A stretch of DNA of 64,000 nucleotides. Source: CAVVMA01 sp963788205. GTDB lineage: Bacteria; Desulfobacterota; Binatia; Binatales; Binataceae. The stretch spans positions 310,001-374,000 of the forward strand of contig CAWBGG010000009.1 of the NCBI GenBank assembly GCA_963788205.1, in the 5' to 3' direction. Position 1 is the first letter of the stretch; each line of letters opens with the position of its first letter. Below the pieces are notes generated by a model. The model made no database searches. It saw only the letters and a program-made list of their open reading frames with translations, and was not told the origin of the DNA. This document shows positions 1 through 10,503 of the stretch, one piece after another. The position numbers and the translations under genes are program-made.

Positions 1-5
1 GTGTC

Positions 6-242
6 TTACGAGTGCCTCTTTCTATACTCTGCCCAGCGCTTCTTCATCATCTCCGACAACCGCTTTCTACCCGCCGCGGTTAGACGGTGACGCCTCTTCC
101 TCGTCGAGGCGGCCTGGCGTGGACCGGTGGGACTCGTCTTGGTACCAGCTCCTGAGTCACCCATTTCCTCCAATGCTGCGATAGCTCCGCTGAGCCGGTC
201 CCTTTCCCGCTTCAAGTCTGCCACGATTCCTTCTAGGTTCAA
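6..242 (-). CDS. Small basic coiled-coil-like protein, hypothetical
   Basis: A 78-residue protein. Its N-terminal half is an acidic/basic helix (MNLEGIVADLKRERDRLSGA) that looks able to form a coiled coil. A Ser/Thr/Pro linker leads to a strongly basic tail (RRHRLTAAGRKRLSEMMKKR). That tail resembles the short Arg/Lys helices of nucleic-acid-binding proteins. Similar small proteins, with an 'ADLKxERDR' start and an 'RRxLSAAARKRISEAMKKRW' end, are common in uncultured soil bacteria; this is from memory of the family, and no function is known to me. It is monocistronic here. Upstream context to the left is outside the window. Confidence 0.6.
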   Translation of the reverse strand: MNLEGIVADLKRERDRLSGAIAALEEMGDSGAGTKTSPTGPRQAASTRKRRHRLTAAGRKRLSEMMKKRWAEYRKRHS

Positions 243-572
243 GGCTCGTTCCTTTCCCCCGACTTTCGCTCGATTAAGGCGTGAAACATTCCGCGACAGA
301 TACTTTCACGGGTCGTCTGGTTTTGCAATTGTGCGACTCACGCCCAATATCGCCGGCGAGCAGCGGTTCGCGATGCCGCAGATCGACAAACTGCACCGTC
401 ACTACCAACTCCTCACCACCACCTGAACTCGTTTCACACTTTAAGTTTGTCCTGAAGGTGGCTCCAGCGCGTTCGGCAGCCGGCACGTTAGCCTCCCGTG
501 GCTTTGATTCGCCGGCGATCCTCGTCTACTGTCCGGGTTGATCCTGTCGATCCTGTCCACGGAGGAAATCAG
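243..572. other. Intergenic stretch, no gene seen
   Basis: This 330-bp gap separates the divergent basic-protein gene and the PPOX gene. I see no convincing reading frame. A short tandem (gatcctgtc repeated twice) lies at about 542-558, just before the GGAGG ribosome-binding site at 561-565 of the next gene. Confidence 0.4.
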
Positions 573-1013
573 ATGAGTGACGCATTCTGGGACCAGGTTC
601 GCGAGGCGGCGAAGAAGGCGACTTGGGCCTATCTCGCCAGTGCGGTCGACGGCCAGCCCAGGGTCCGCGTGGTCCATCCCGGATTCGAAGGGCGCAAGCT
701 CTGGATCGCGACCGGCCGTAGCTCGGCCAAGGCGCGGCAAATCGAGCGCAATCCCAAGGTCGAGCTCTTCTACCAGATCGGCGGTGATTTCGTTCATCTC
801 ACGATCACCGGCGAGGCGCGCTTCAGCGATGATTTGGCCGAGAAGAAGCGCGTGTGGGATGCCAAAATCTTCGACTACGAGCTGGCGCAGTTCTGGCCCG
901 AGGGGCCGGGCTCCAAGGACTTCGGTCTTATCCTGGTGACGCCCCATCGCGTCGAGTTGACCTCGCTTCCCGCGATGACTCAGGGCACAAAGCCGCAAGT
1001 CTGGCGCGGATAG
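573..1013 (+). CDS. Pyridoxamine 5'-phosphate oxidase-fold family protein
   Basis: A 146-residue protein with the split-barrel FMN-binding fold of PPOX/general-stress-protein-26-like proteins. Recognisable parts are the helix-strand start (WDQVREAAKKATWAYLAS), the 'GQPRVRVVHP' strand and the 'KLWIATGRSSAKARQIERNP' segment, which in the family contacts flavin phosphate. The ATG at 573 is preferred over an in-frame upstream extension because GGAGGAAATC sits directly before it. The family includes flavin- or haem-dependent oxidoreductases of unknown substrate, and nothing here identifies the substrate. It lies 75 bp upstream of the acyl-CoA cluster but may be independent. Confidence 0.8.
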   Translation: MSDAFWDQVREAAKKATWAYLASAVDGQPRVRVVHPGFEGRKLWIATGRSSAKARQIERNPKVELFYQIGGDFVHLTITGEARFSDDLAEKKRVWDAKIFDYELAQFWPEGPGSKDFGLILVTPHRVELTSLPAMTQGTKPQVWRG

Positions 1014-1088
1014 CAAGCGCTGCGCCCGGATTTCCTGATTTCCCGCCTTTGTGGCTAGTCGCGCGCGTTTTGCTAAGCTGAAACCGCG

Positions 1089-2234
<1,146 letters not shown>

Positions 2235-2256
2235 GACCAAGCGTGAGCAAGAAACG

Positions 2257-3888
<1,632 letters not shown>

Positions 3889-3891
3889 TCG

Positions 3892-4296
3892 ATGGCGGAT
3901 AAGCGACTCAGAATCCTGGTGGCGAAACCGGGGCTCGACGGCCATGACCGCGGCGCCAAGATTATCGCGCGCGCCCTGCGCGACGGCGGCTTCGAGGTGA
4001 TCTACACGGGGCTGCATCAGACGCCCGAGATGATCGCCGAGGCCGCGCTGCAGGAAGATGTCGACGCCGTCGGCCTGAGCGTGCTCTCGGGCGCGCACAT
4101 GACGCTCTTTCCCGAGGTGCTCCGCTTGCTCAAAGAAAAGGGCGCCGGCGACGTCACCGTATTCGGCGGCGGCATCATTCCCGCCGAGGATTCCCGCAAG
4201 CTCAAGGAAATCGGCGTCAAGGAAGTCTTCACGCCCGGCGCCTCGACCGAGGACATCGTAAAATGGGTCCGCGAGAACGTCACGCCCCGCCAATGA
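3892..4296 (+). CDS. Acyl-CoA mutase small subunit, cobalamin-binding
   Basis: A 134-residue Rossmann-like B12-binding protein, the usual length for stand-alone mutase small subunits. It shows KPGLDGHDRGAKIIARAL with the DxHxxG lower-axial-ligand motif (the His coordinates cobalt), then 'VGLSVLSGAHM' and 'VFGGGIIPAED', which wrap the nucleotide tail in the family. It starts 3 bp after the large-subunit stop, so the two are almost certainly co-translated and form a heteromeric enzyme as in IcmA/IcmB. No B12-loading GTPase (MeaB/ArgK type) is seen nearby. Confidence 0.93.
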   Translation: MADKRLRILVAKPGLDGHDRGAKIIARALRDGGFEVIYTGLHQTPEMIAEAALQEDVDAVGLSVLSGAHMTLFPEVLRLLKEKGAGDVTVFGGGIIPAEDSRKLKEIGVKEVFTPGASTEDIVKWVRENVTPRQ

Positions 4297-4308
4297 AGTC
4301 TCCCTCCG

Positions 4309-4367
4309 ACCCTCGCCCGCTTTTTTGCGGGAGAGGACGCGCCCGCTGCGGGCGCGGGTGAGGGTGC
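4309..4367. repeat. REP-like palindromic element
   Basis: An intergenic palindrome with nested stems: CCCGC/GCGGG around a T6 loop, GCGCCCGC/GCGGGCGC, and outer arms resembling ACCCTCGCCC/GGGTGAGGGT. Relatives with the same 'CCTCxCCCG...CGGGTGAGG' ends occur elsewhere in the window (near 5.6 kb, 8.8 kb, 53.1 kb, 56.4 kb and 56.7 kb). The T-rich hairpin could also terminate transcription from the mutase genes. Confidence 0.7.
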
Positions 4368-4395
4368 TGCGTCCGCATCGATACGCTGAAACCCG

Positions 4396-5553
4396 ATGAA
4401 CTTCGATCTCACCGAAGAGCAACATCGCATCCGCGACACGCTCGCCGCATTCGCCGAGCGCGAGATCAAACCCCATTCCGGCGCCTGGGACAAAGCGGAA
4501 ACCTTCCCGCGCCATATCGTCGAGAGACTCGGCGCGCTGGGATTCCTCGGCGTCGCCTACCCCGAGCGATGGGGCGGCGGCGGTGCCGACACGCTCTCGC
4601 AGGTGCTGGTGGTCGAGGGCCTCTCGCGCTACGACGCGTCGATCGGCCTGACCTGCGCCGCACATATGTCGCTCGGCACCGGCCATATCGCGATGTTCGC
4701 CTCGGACGAGAATCGCGATCGCCTGATCCCCGCGATGCTGCGCGCCGAACGGCTCGGCGCATGGTGTCTCACCGAACCCGGTTCGGGCTCCGACGCCGGC
4801 GCGCTCAAAACCCGCGCGACGCGCGTCGGCGACAGCTACTCGATCACCGGCAACAAGATGTTCATCACCAACGGCACGGTCGGCGATGTTTACGTGGTGA
4901 TGGCGCTGACCGACGCGGGCGCGGGCCATGGCGGCGTGTCGGCGTTTATCGTCGAGCGCGGCGCGCCCGGCCTCTCCACCGGCCGCCGGATCGAAAAACT
5001 CGGCCTGCGTGCCTCCGATACGGCTGAGGTGATCTTCGACAACGTGATGGTCCCGGCGCGCAACCTGATCGGCGAGCCCGGCGAGGGCTATCGGCAGGCG
5101 CTCAAAGTGCTGGAGGGTGGACGGATCGGAATCGCCGGCTTCGCCGCCGGAATCGCGCGCGGCGGCCTTGAAGAAGCGGCCGCCTACGCCCGCGAGCGCG
5201 TTCAGTTCGGAAAAAGAATCGCCGACTTTCAGGCGATCCAATGGATGCTCGCCGACATGGCGACCCGAATCGAGGCCTCGTGGGTACTGATCTGCCGCGC
5301 CGCCGCGCTCAAGGATTCCAAGCGCCCGTTCGCGCGCGAAGCGGCGATGGCCAAGCTGTTCGCCTCCGAGACCGCGATGTGGTCCACGATCAAGGCGGTC
5401 CAGATTCACGGCGGCTACGGCTATATGACCGACTTTCCCGTCGAGCGCTACATGCGCGACGCCAAGCTCGCCGAAATCGGCGAAGGCACCAGCGAAGTGC
5501 AGCGGATGATAATCGCCAAGTCGCTACTACGCGACGGCTACCTGCCGGCGTAA
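4396..5553 (+). CDS. Acyl-CoA dehydrogenase
   Basis: A 385-residue FAD enzyme and paralogue of the one at 1089. It has the standard three-domain order, with 'WCLTEPGSGSDAGALKT' in the beta domain and 'QIHGGYGYMTDFPVERYMRDA' plus 'IGEGTSEVQR' at the C-terminus. The Glu of the EGTSE motif is at the catalytic position found in many short-chain enzymes. It follows the mutase small subunit after a palindromic repeat, so it may have its own transcript. Together with the first dehydrogenase and the mutase, it fits breakdown of branched or butyryl-type acyl-CoAs. Substrate is not determinable. Confidence 0.92.
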   Translation: MNFDLTEEQHRIRDTLAAFAEREIKPHSGAWDKAETFPRHIVERLGALGFLGVAYPERWGGGGADTLSQVLVVEGLSRYDASIGLTCAAHMSLGTGHIAMFASDENRDRLIPAMLRAERLGAWCLTEPGSGSDAGALKTRATRVGDSYSITGNKMFITNGTVGDVYVVMALTDAGAGHGGVSAFIVERGAPGLSTGRRIEKLGLRASDTAEVIFDNVMVPARNLIGEPGEGYRQALKVLEGGRIGIAGFAAGIARGGLEEAAAYARERVQFGKRIADFQAIQWMLADMATRIEASWVLICRAAALKDSKRPFAREAAMAKLFASETAMWSTIKAVQIHGGYGYMTDFPVERYMRDAKLAEIGEGTSEVQRMIIAKSLLRDGYLPA

Positions 5554-5579
5554 AAAATAACCCAAAGACGAGCGCTTTT

Positions 5580-5660
5580 CCTCACCTCTCCCTGACCAGG
5601 GAGGTGAGGCATGCCCTGAGCGAAGTCGAAGGGTCGGCGCGTCCTCGCGCCGGGTGAGGT
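5580..5660. repeat. REP-like palindromic element
   Basis: It lies in the gap between convergent genes. A hairpin around TCCCTGACCAGGGA is flanked by CTCACC and GGTGAGG, followed by a second GGCGCG...CGCGCC-type stem ending in GGGTGAGG. It belongs to the same family as the element at 4309. In this position it could double as a bidirectional terminator. Confidence 0.65.
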
Positions 5661-5664
5661 ATCC

Positions 5665-6393
5665 TCAATCCAGCAAATCGCGGCGGATCGTCTCGATCTC
5701 TGCGGCGCGTAGCCCGATCGCCTCACGCATGAAACGATCGATTCCGCCCTGCTCGTCGATCCAGTCGAACAGCGGCAACAACTGCGCCGACCGCAGCGGC
5801 ATCTCGCGGAACGCGATATTGCTCTGGAGAAAATCCGCGACGATATTGTCGCGCTCGACGCCCAGCATCTCCAGCAGCATCGCCGCGCCCACGCCGGTCC
5901 GATCGCGCCCGGCCGAGCAATGAAAGAGCAGCGGATAGACTTCGCCCTCGGCCAGGATTTTAAAGAAAGTGCGCCACGCTTCGCAGAACTGGCTGACCAG
6001 CTCCAAATGCGCTTGTCCGGGCTCCTCTTCCCACGGCACCGTATTATCTGCGTCGAACCAGCGATCGCCGATCGGGATATGCTCCCATCGGACCGATTTC
6101 AAAATCGAGTCTATCGGCCGCCCCAGATGCGACACCTCGACGTGGCTTTGCAGCGTTACCAGGGTGCGCAGCTCGAGCGAGCGCAGCGGGCTTTCGGCGG
6201 GCAGGTCGGCCAAATGGGCTGATCGATAGATCATCCGGCGCCGCACGCGCCGCTGATGGCGCGCCGGATGGCCGCCCAGGTCGCGGAAGTTCGCGCCGCC
6301 GAACTTGCGCAGCAGGTCGAAGTCGACCACCACGCGGCGCGGTGCGCTACGGCCCGCGTTATGCTTCGCGTTGTGCTTTGATTGTTCAGCCAC
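5665..6393 (-). CDS. Tyrosine phosphatase-like protein (Y_phosphatase3 type)
   Basis: A 242-residue protein with the dual-specificity/tyrosine phosphatase signature CX5R in HCSAGRDRTGVG (Cys159 and Arg165), preceded by 'FRDLGGHPA' and 'IYRSAHLADL', which are typical of the bacterial Y_phosphatase3/LipA-like group. The catalytic Cys would form a phospho-cysteine intermediate. No signal peptide is evident, so it is probably cytoplasmic. It is divergent from the TetR gene, with about 100 bp between them. The physiological substrate (phosphotyrosine protein or phosphoinositide) is unknown. Confidence 0.82.
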   Translation of the reverse strand: MAEQSKHNAKHNAGRSAPRRVVVDFDLLRKFGGANFRDLGGHPARHQRRVRRRMIYRSAHLADLPAESPLRSLELRTLVTLQSHVEVSHLGRPIDSILKSVRWEHIPIGDRWFDADNTVPWEEEPGQAHLELVSQFCEAWRTFFKILAEGEVYPLLFHCSAGRDRTGVGAAMLLEMLGVERDNIVADFLQSNIAFREMPLRSAQLLPLFDWIDEQGGIDRFMREAIGLRAAEIETIRRDLLD

Positions 6394-6497
6394 ACCAGCC
6401 CCAGTGGAAGTTTAGCGGAGCGCGCGAGCCTACGAAAGGCACGCTGTGCGCGCCGCACTTGATTCGTATACCGCAGTCAATTACTAGACTGGAGTAC

Positions 6498-7175
6498 ATG
6501 AATATAGCCGCAGTCCAGATTGCGCCCGTGGCGCCGCCGCCGCTCTCGCGGCGCGAGCGCAAAAAGGAACAGACCCGCAGCGGAATCTACTCCGCGGCGA
6601 TGAAGCTGTTCTTACGGCGCGGTTTCGAGGCGATTACGATCGACGACATTTGCGCCGCCGCCAACGTCGCGCGCGGCACGTTTTTCCTCCATTTCCCGGC
6701 CAAGGAGTCGCTGCTTGCCGAATACGGCGATCGCGCCAACCAGGATCTGGCAGCGCTGCTCAAGGATCAGCGCGGCAGCGCCACCTCCGCGCTGCGTCTG
6801 GCGCTCAAGACGCTGGCCGAGCGCGCCGCGCGCCAACCCCAGGCAATTTCGATGCTGGTGCACGAAGTCGTCACGCGCCCGTTCCTGATCGTCGAGCACG
6901 AGGAGCAGACGCGCACCTTTGTGCAGTTGCTCGGCGCCGTGATCCGGCGCGGCCAGGCGCGCGGCGAGTTCCGCCAGAGGGTCGAGCCGCTGATCGCCGC
7001 GGTCGCGCTGGCCTCGGCCTTCTTCGCGCTGGTCTACGAATGGTCGCGGCGCGGCGGTGAGCTCGATATCGAAGGCGCAATTTCACAAGCACTCGACGTG
7101 GTGCTGCACGGCCTCAACGAGGCCCGGCCGCATCCGCGCAGCAACGCCCGTAGCGCGGGAAAGGTACGGCTGTAA
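6498..7175 (+). CDS. TetR/AcrR-family transcriptional regulator
   Basis: A 225-residue regulator. The N-terminal TetR helix-turn-helix is clear: RSGIYSAAMKLFLRRGFEA, then TIDDICAAANVARGTFFLHF around residues 30-60. A helical ligand-binding domain follows. The ATG at 6498 was chosen over longer in-frame extensions because GGAG lies at 6491-6494. Its stop overlaps the next start (TAATG), so it is translationally coupled to the FAD oxidoreductase. It probably autoregulates and controls that gene in response to a small hydrophobic ligand. The promoter and operator should be in 6394-6497, shared with the divergent phosphatase gene. Confidence 0.9.
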   Translation: MNIAAVQIAPVAPPPLSRRERKKEQTRSGIYSAAMKLFLRRGFEAITIDDICAAANVARGTFFLHFPAKESLLAEYGDRANQDLAALLKDQRGSATSALRLALKTLAERAARQPQAISMLVHEVVTRPFLIVEHEEQTRTFVQLLGAVIRRGQARGEFRQRVEPLIAAVALASAFFALVYEWSRRGGELDIEGAISQALDVVLHGLNEARPHPRSNARSAGKVRL

Positions 7176-8590
7176 TGGCTGAGACGCACGCGATTGTGAT
7201 CGGCGGCAGCATGGCGGGCCTGTGCACGGCCCGCGTGCTCAGCGATTTTTACGATCGGGTCACGGTGCTTGATCGCGACTCGTTCCCAGAGGGCGCGCTG
7301 GAGCGGCCCGGCGTGCCACAAAGCCGCCACGTGCACGCGCTGCTCGCGCGCGGGCGCTACGAGCTCGACGCGCTGTTTCCCGGCTTCGAGCGCACGATGC
7401 TCGAGCGCGGGGCGCATCTGATCAACTTCAGCATGGACTTCGCCGCGCTGAGGGGTGAAGGATGGGCGCCGCGCCGTCCCGACAGTATCACCACGTTGTT
7501 CGGCAGCCGCCTGCTGATAGAGGACATCGTGCGCGAGCTTTTGCGCAAGCTTCCCAACGTCCAGATGGTCGAGCGGACCGACGCGATCGGGCTGGTCGCG
7601 ACCCGCGAGGGCGCGCTGCGCGTCAAGGGCTTGCGCGTGCGGCCGCGCGACGGCGGCGCCGAGCGCGAAATCGCCGCCGATTTGGTCGCCGACGTGAGCG
7701 GGCGCGGCTCCAAATCGCCGGCTTGGCTGCGCGAGCTGGGGCTCGACCCGCCGGCCGAAACGGTGGTCGATTCGTATGCGGGTTACAGCTCGCGATGGTT
7801 CAACGCGCCGGCGCCCGAGCGCCGCCCGCCGCAATGGTGGTGGAAGGGAATCTGGCTCGACCCCAAGATTCCCGAGTACATGAACGCGGGCGTGCTCTTT
7901 CCGCTCGAAAACAACCGCTGGCTGGTCACGCTGGCAGGCATCGGCAAGCAGTATCCGCCCAACGACGAGCAGGGCTTCATGGCGATGCTCGGTAAGCTGC
8001 GCTCGCCGATTCTCGCCGACGCAGTGCGCCTGGCCGAGCCGATTTCACCGGTATATTCCAGCCGCTCGATGTCCAACCGCTGGCGCCACTACGAAAAGTG
8101 GCCTGCGCGCCTGGGCGGCTTTGTTGCGCTCGGCGACGCAGTATGCGCGTTCAACCCGGTCTACGGGCAGGGCATGACCAGCGGCGCGGTTTCGGCGACG
8201 ATCCTGCGCGAATCGCTCCAGCGCTACGGCGCGTCGAGCCCGGAGCTGCCGCCGGGCTTTTTCAAGGCGCTGGCGCGCTTTGCGGCGGGCCCGTGGTCGA
8301 TGGCGACCAGCGCCGACTTCGCTGTGCCGGAGACGCAAGGCAAACGCCCGCTCTCGAATTACGTCTTCGGTCCGATCTTCAGTCGGATGTTTCTCGCCGC
8401 CGGCGACGACCCCGTGGTGAGAGACCGGATGGGCGAGGTGTTCAACATGCTCAAGCCACCGTCGGCGCTGTTCGACGCCCGAATCCTGCGGCGCGTCCTG
8501 CTCGCGACCGCCCGCCGCGCGATCCGGCGCAAGCCGCAATCGGCGATTCCCGCGATGCCGCCGCCGGCCGCCGAACTGGCGCGATCGTAA
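7175..8590 (+). CDS. FAD-dependent oxidoreductase/monooxygenase-like protein
   Basis: A 471-residue flavoprotein. A dinucleotide-binding motif at the N-terminus (AIVIGGSMAGLCTARVLSDF) and a second FAD motif near residue 320 (GDAVCAFNPVYGQGMTSGA) are those of the p-hydroxybenzoate hydroxylase/geranylgeranyl-reductase superfamily. The RHVHALLARG segment is shared with uncharacterised actinobacterial and proteobacterial members. It has no signal peptide. The one-base overlap with the upstream TetR gene implies control by that regulator and a role in modifying a lipophilic or aromatic compound. The substrate is unknown. Confidence 0.85.
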   Translation: MAETHAIVIGGSMAGLCTARVLSDFYDRVTVLDRDSFPEGALERPGVPQSRHVHALLARGRYELDALFPGFERTMLERGAHLINFSMDFAALRGEGWAPRRPDSITTLFGSRLLIEDIVRELLRKLPNVQMVERTDAIGLVATREGALRVKGLRVRPRDGGAEREIAADLVADVSGRGSKSPAWLRELGLDPPAETVVDSYAGYSSRWFNAPAPERRPPQWWWKGIWLDPKIPEYMNAGVLFPLENNRWLVTLAGIGKQYPPNDEQGFMAMLGKLRSPILADAVRLAEPISPVYSSRSMSNRWRHYEKWPARLGGFVALGDAVCAFNPVYGQGMTSGAVSATILRESLQRYGASSPELPPGFFKALARFAAGPWSMATSADFAVPETQGKRPLSNYVFGPIFSRMFLAAGDDPVVRDRMGEVFNMLKPPSALFDARILRRVLLATARRAIRRKPQSAIPAMPPPAAELARS

Positions 8591-8711
8591 CCACCGGAGC
8601 ATCCGCTCTCACGCCTCTTCCCGCGCCGGTGGCGATGACCGGGAGGGCTTCGTGTAGCCTGCCAAATCGCTTCGCGCAGATCCTTCGGCTTCGCTAGGCT
8701 CGCCTCGAGCC

Positions 8712-8903
8712 TGTGAATTTTTTAGTGGATCATTTCGGGAAGCAGCCACCCTCATCTGCACGGGCCGCAAGCGGCCCGCGCCTCTTCTCCCGCAAAAGAG
8801 CGGGAGAAGGTTTCCAGGCCCTCGCCCGCTCTGTTGCGGGAGGACGCGCACGCTGCGTGCGCGGGTGAGGGTGCCTTCTGCCACCGCAAGGCAAAAATTC
8901 ACA
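8712..8903. mobile_element. MITE-like miniature element with IS-like ends
   Basis: A non-coding 192-bp block is bounded by a perfect 11-bp inverted repeat, TGTGAATTTTT at 8712-8722 and AAAAATTCACA at 8893-8903. The same end sequence (GTTTGTGAATTTTT) occurs at the right end of the IS immediately downstream. The interior holds nested palindromes (GGGCCGC/GCGGCCC, TCTCCCGC/GCGGGAGA, CGCACGC/GCGTGCG) of the REP type. The best reading is a non-autonomous derivative mobilised by an IS1182-like transposase, or a REP cluster trapped between two IS ends. The 477-bp region 8591-9067 has no gene. Confidence 0.5.
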
Positions 8904-8949
8904 AACTCTCTGGATGACACCGAAGAGGCGCCCTGATTGTCATTCTGAG

Positions 8950-10402
8950 AGTTTGTGAAGAAATTCGATTTTGGAGCGCCGAGGGGGCGTGGGCGAGAAT
9001 GGGCGTGGGGAATTGGCGTTTGGTCGGTCGGTTGCTCGGCCGATTGGGCTTCATGATGCCGGCCGCTTCACAACCAGCCCAGCCTGATCGACCGCATCAG
9101 ATTGTAGGTCAGTGCCGACCAGATTACGACGGTCAGCACCTTGCTCATGCCGCGCACCAGCAGGTGGTCAAGTCCGCGCCAGGTTTTGAGGTCGGCGTTG
9201 ACCAGTTCGGCGCTGGCGGCGCGCTCCTTATAGATCTGCTTGCCTTCGGCCGAGGCCATGCGCTGGCGATAGGCAGCGATGGCCGGGGAGTCGCCGGGTT
9301 GCGGGCTGAGCGGATTGATATGGTAAGTCCGGTTCTCGTGCGGCGGGGAAAACACTTCCACCCCGCGTGCGGCGGCGCGCTCGACCGCCTCGAAGTTCAT
9401 GTAACCGCCGTCCGCCAGGTGCTGTTGAGGAGCGCGCCCGGTGCGCCGCTCGAGCTCATCGAGCATGGGTTCCAACTGCCGGTTGTCGCTGCCGCGGTTG
9501 CAAACCCCGGTCCCCACGATGATCAGACTTTGGGTATCGGTGCCGAACTGCAGGTTGTAAGCGGGGCGAAAGCCGCCGTCGCCCAGCTTCATCACCCGCG
9601 CCTGGGGATCGGTGGTCGAAACCCTGACTTCGCGCCCGCGCTGGGGATGGTTCTTGGCCTGGCTGCGCTGCGCGCTCAATTGCTCCAACTCCGCCAGCGC
9701 CTGGCTGACACGCTGCTCGCGTTGGCGGGCCGCGCGCTGCCGTGCGGCTTGGACGCGCGCGCTGCGCTGCGGGTCGAGTTGCTCCTCCCGCTGGAGCGCT
9801 TCAAGATGGGCACGCGCAGCCTGGAGATGGCGCTCCAAGGTGGGCTGGCGATGGAACGAGGCCTGCCCCGCACTAGCCCGCACGCGGGTTCCGTCCTGCG
9901 CCACTCGATAAAGCCGCACCAGCCCCTTGTGGGTCAGCACCGCCAACACCTGACTCATCAAATCGTCCACCGCCGCACTGCTGCGAAAGTCGCTCAGGGT
10001 GTGATAGTTGACCGTTACCCCGCCGCAGATCCAGCGATACGCGTCATGCGCCTGGCTAAGCCGCGCGAGCTCCCGCGCGCTGCTCACCCCCTGGCTCAGC
10101 CCATACAGCCACAGCGCCAACAGGATCTTGGGGTCGGTCGCATCTCTACCCGCGCTTCCTTCGCGGGCCTTGATCGGCGCGTGAAACCGTTCCAGATCCA
10201 GCCCCTCCAGAATCCGCCAGATCGCCCGCGCCGGATGATCCGCAGCCAGCAACGACTCCAGATCGCACGGGCGCAGCAAAAGCTGCCGCCGATTCGCCTC
10301 CCGCAACCGCACCGCCTCGTCCATCACCGCACCTCCGCCTCACTCCCATCATCCACTTCTCAATCGCAAATGCGATCCTTCGAAGCCGAAAAATTCACAA
10401 AC
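8950..10402 (-). mobile_element. IS1182-like insertion sequence
   Basis: A transposase gene is flanked by imperfect terminal inverted repeats: GTTTGTGAAGAAATTCG at the left (about 8951) and the reverse complement of CCGAAAAATTCACAAAC at the right (ending 10402). The flanks share TCTGAG on both sides (8944-8949 and 10403-10408), a plausible 5-6 bp target duplication. Joining the flanks would restore a TGTCATTCTGAG...GCGCAGCGAAG palindromic repeat, so the element appears to have inserted into a REP. A further copy of the end sequence, TTCACAAACTCTC, lies just outside at 8898-8910. Confidence 0.7.
9068..10327 (-). CDS. IS1182-family transposase
   Basis: A 419-residue DDE-type transposase. The N-terminal DUF772-like part (LLRPCDLESLLAADHPARAI, then DPKILLALWLYGLSQGVSSA) and the catalytic domain (YRVAQDGTRVRASAG carrying the first Asp; VCNRGSDN; LADGGY carrying the second Asp; a C-terminal IYKERAASAELVNADLK with the Glu) match the IS1182/IS5-like group. 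A charged Arg/Gln/Glu-rich helical insertion sits around residues 190-245. The frame is intact over normal length, so the element may still be active. Confidence 0.9.
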   Translation of the reverse strand: MMDEAVRLREANRRQLLLRPCDLESLLAADHPARAIWRILEGLDLERFHAPIKAREGSAGRDATDPKILLALWLYGLSQGVSSARELARLSQAHDAYRWICGGVTVNYHTLSDFRSSAAVDDLMSQVLAVLTHKGLVRLYRVAQDGTRVRASAGQASFHRQPTLERHLQAARAHLEALQREEQLDPQRSARVQAARQRAARQREQRVSQALAELEQLSAQRSQAKNHPQRGREVRVSTTDPQARVMKLGDGGFRPAYNLQFGTDTQSLIIVGTGVCNRGSDNRQLEPMLDELERRTGRAPQQHLADGGYMNFEAVERAAARGVEVFSPPHENRTYHINPLSPQPGDSPAIAAYRQRMASAEGKQIYKERAASAELVNADLKTWRGLDHLLVRGMSKVLTVVIWSALTYNLMRSIRLGWL

Positions 10403-10408
10403 TCTGAG

Positions 10409-10495
10409 GTGAGCGCAGCGAAGCCGAAGAACCTGCGCGGAGCGATTTGTCTGGCTCCTCGGTCATGCAAGGCTCGCGTGCCATCCGGGTGAGGG
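10409..10495. repeat. Right half of a REP element split by the IS
   Basis: The sequence GTGAGCGCAGCGAAG...CTGCGCGGAGCG...CCGGGTGAGGG follows the IS right end. It matches, in inverted orientation and imperfectly, the stretch at about 8663-8710 (AAATCGCTTCGCGCAG...CTTCGGCTTCGCTAGGCTC). The left half of the disrupted element would be TGTCATTCTGAG at 8938-8949. Confidence 0.45.
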
Positions 10496-10503
10496 TTGTC
10501 TGC

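Noticed and set aside
4300..8900. CRISPR array
   Set aside because: The repeats at 4.3, 5.6 and 8.8 kb are palindromic REP elements of differing sequence with no regular spacing; no cas genes are seen anywhere.
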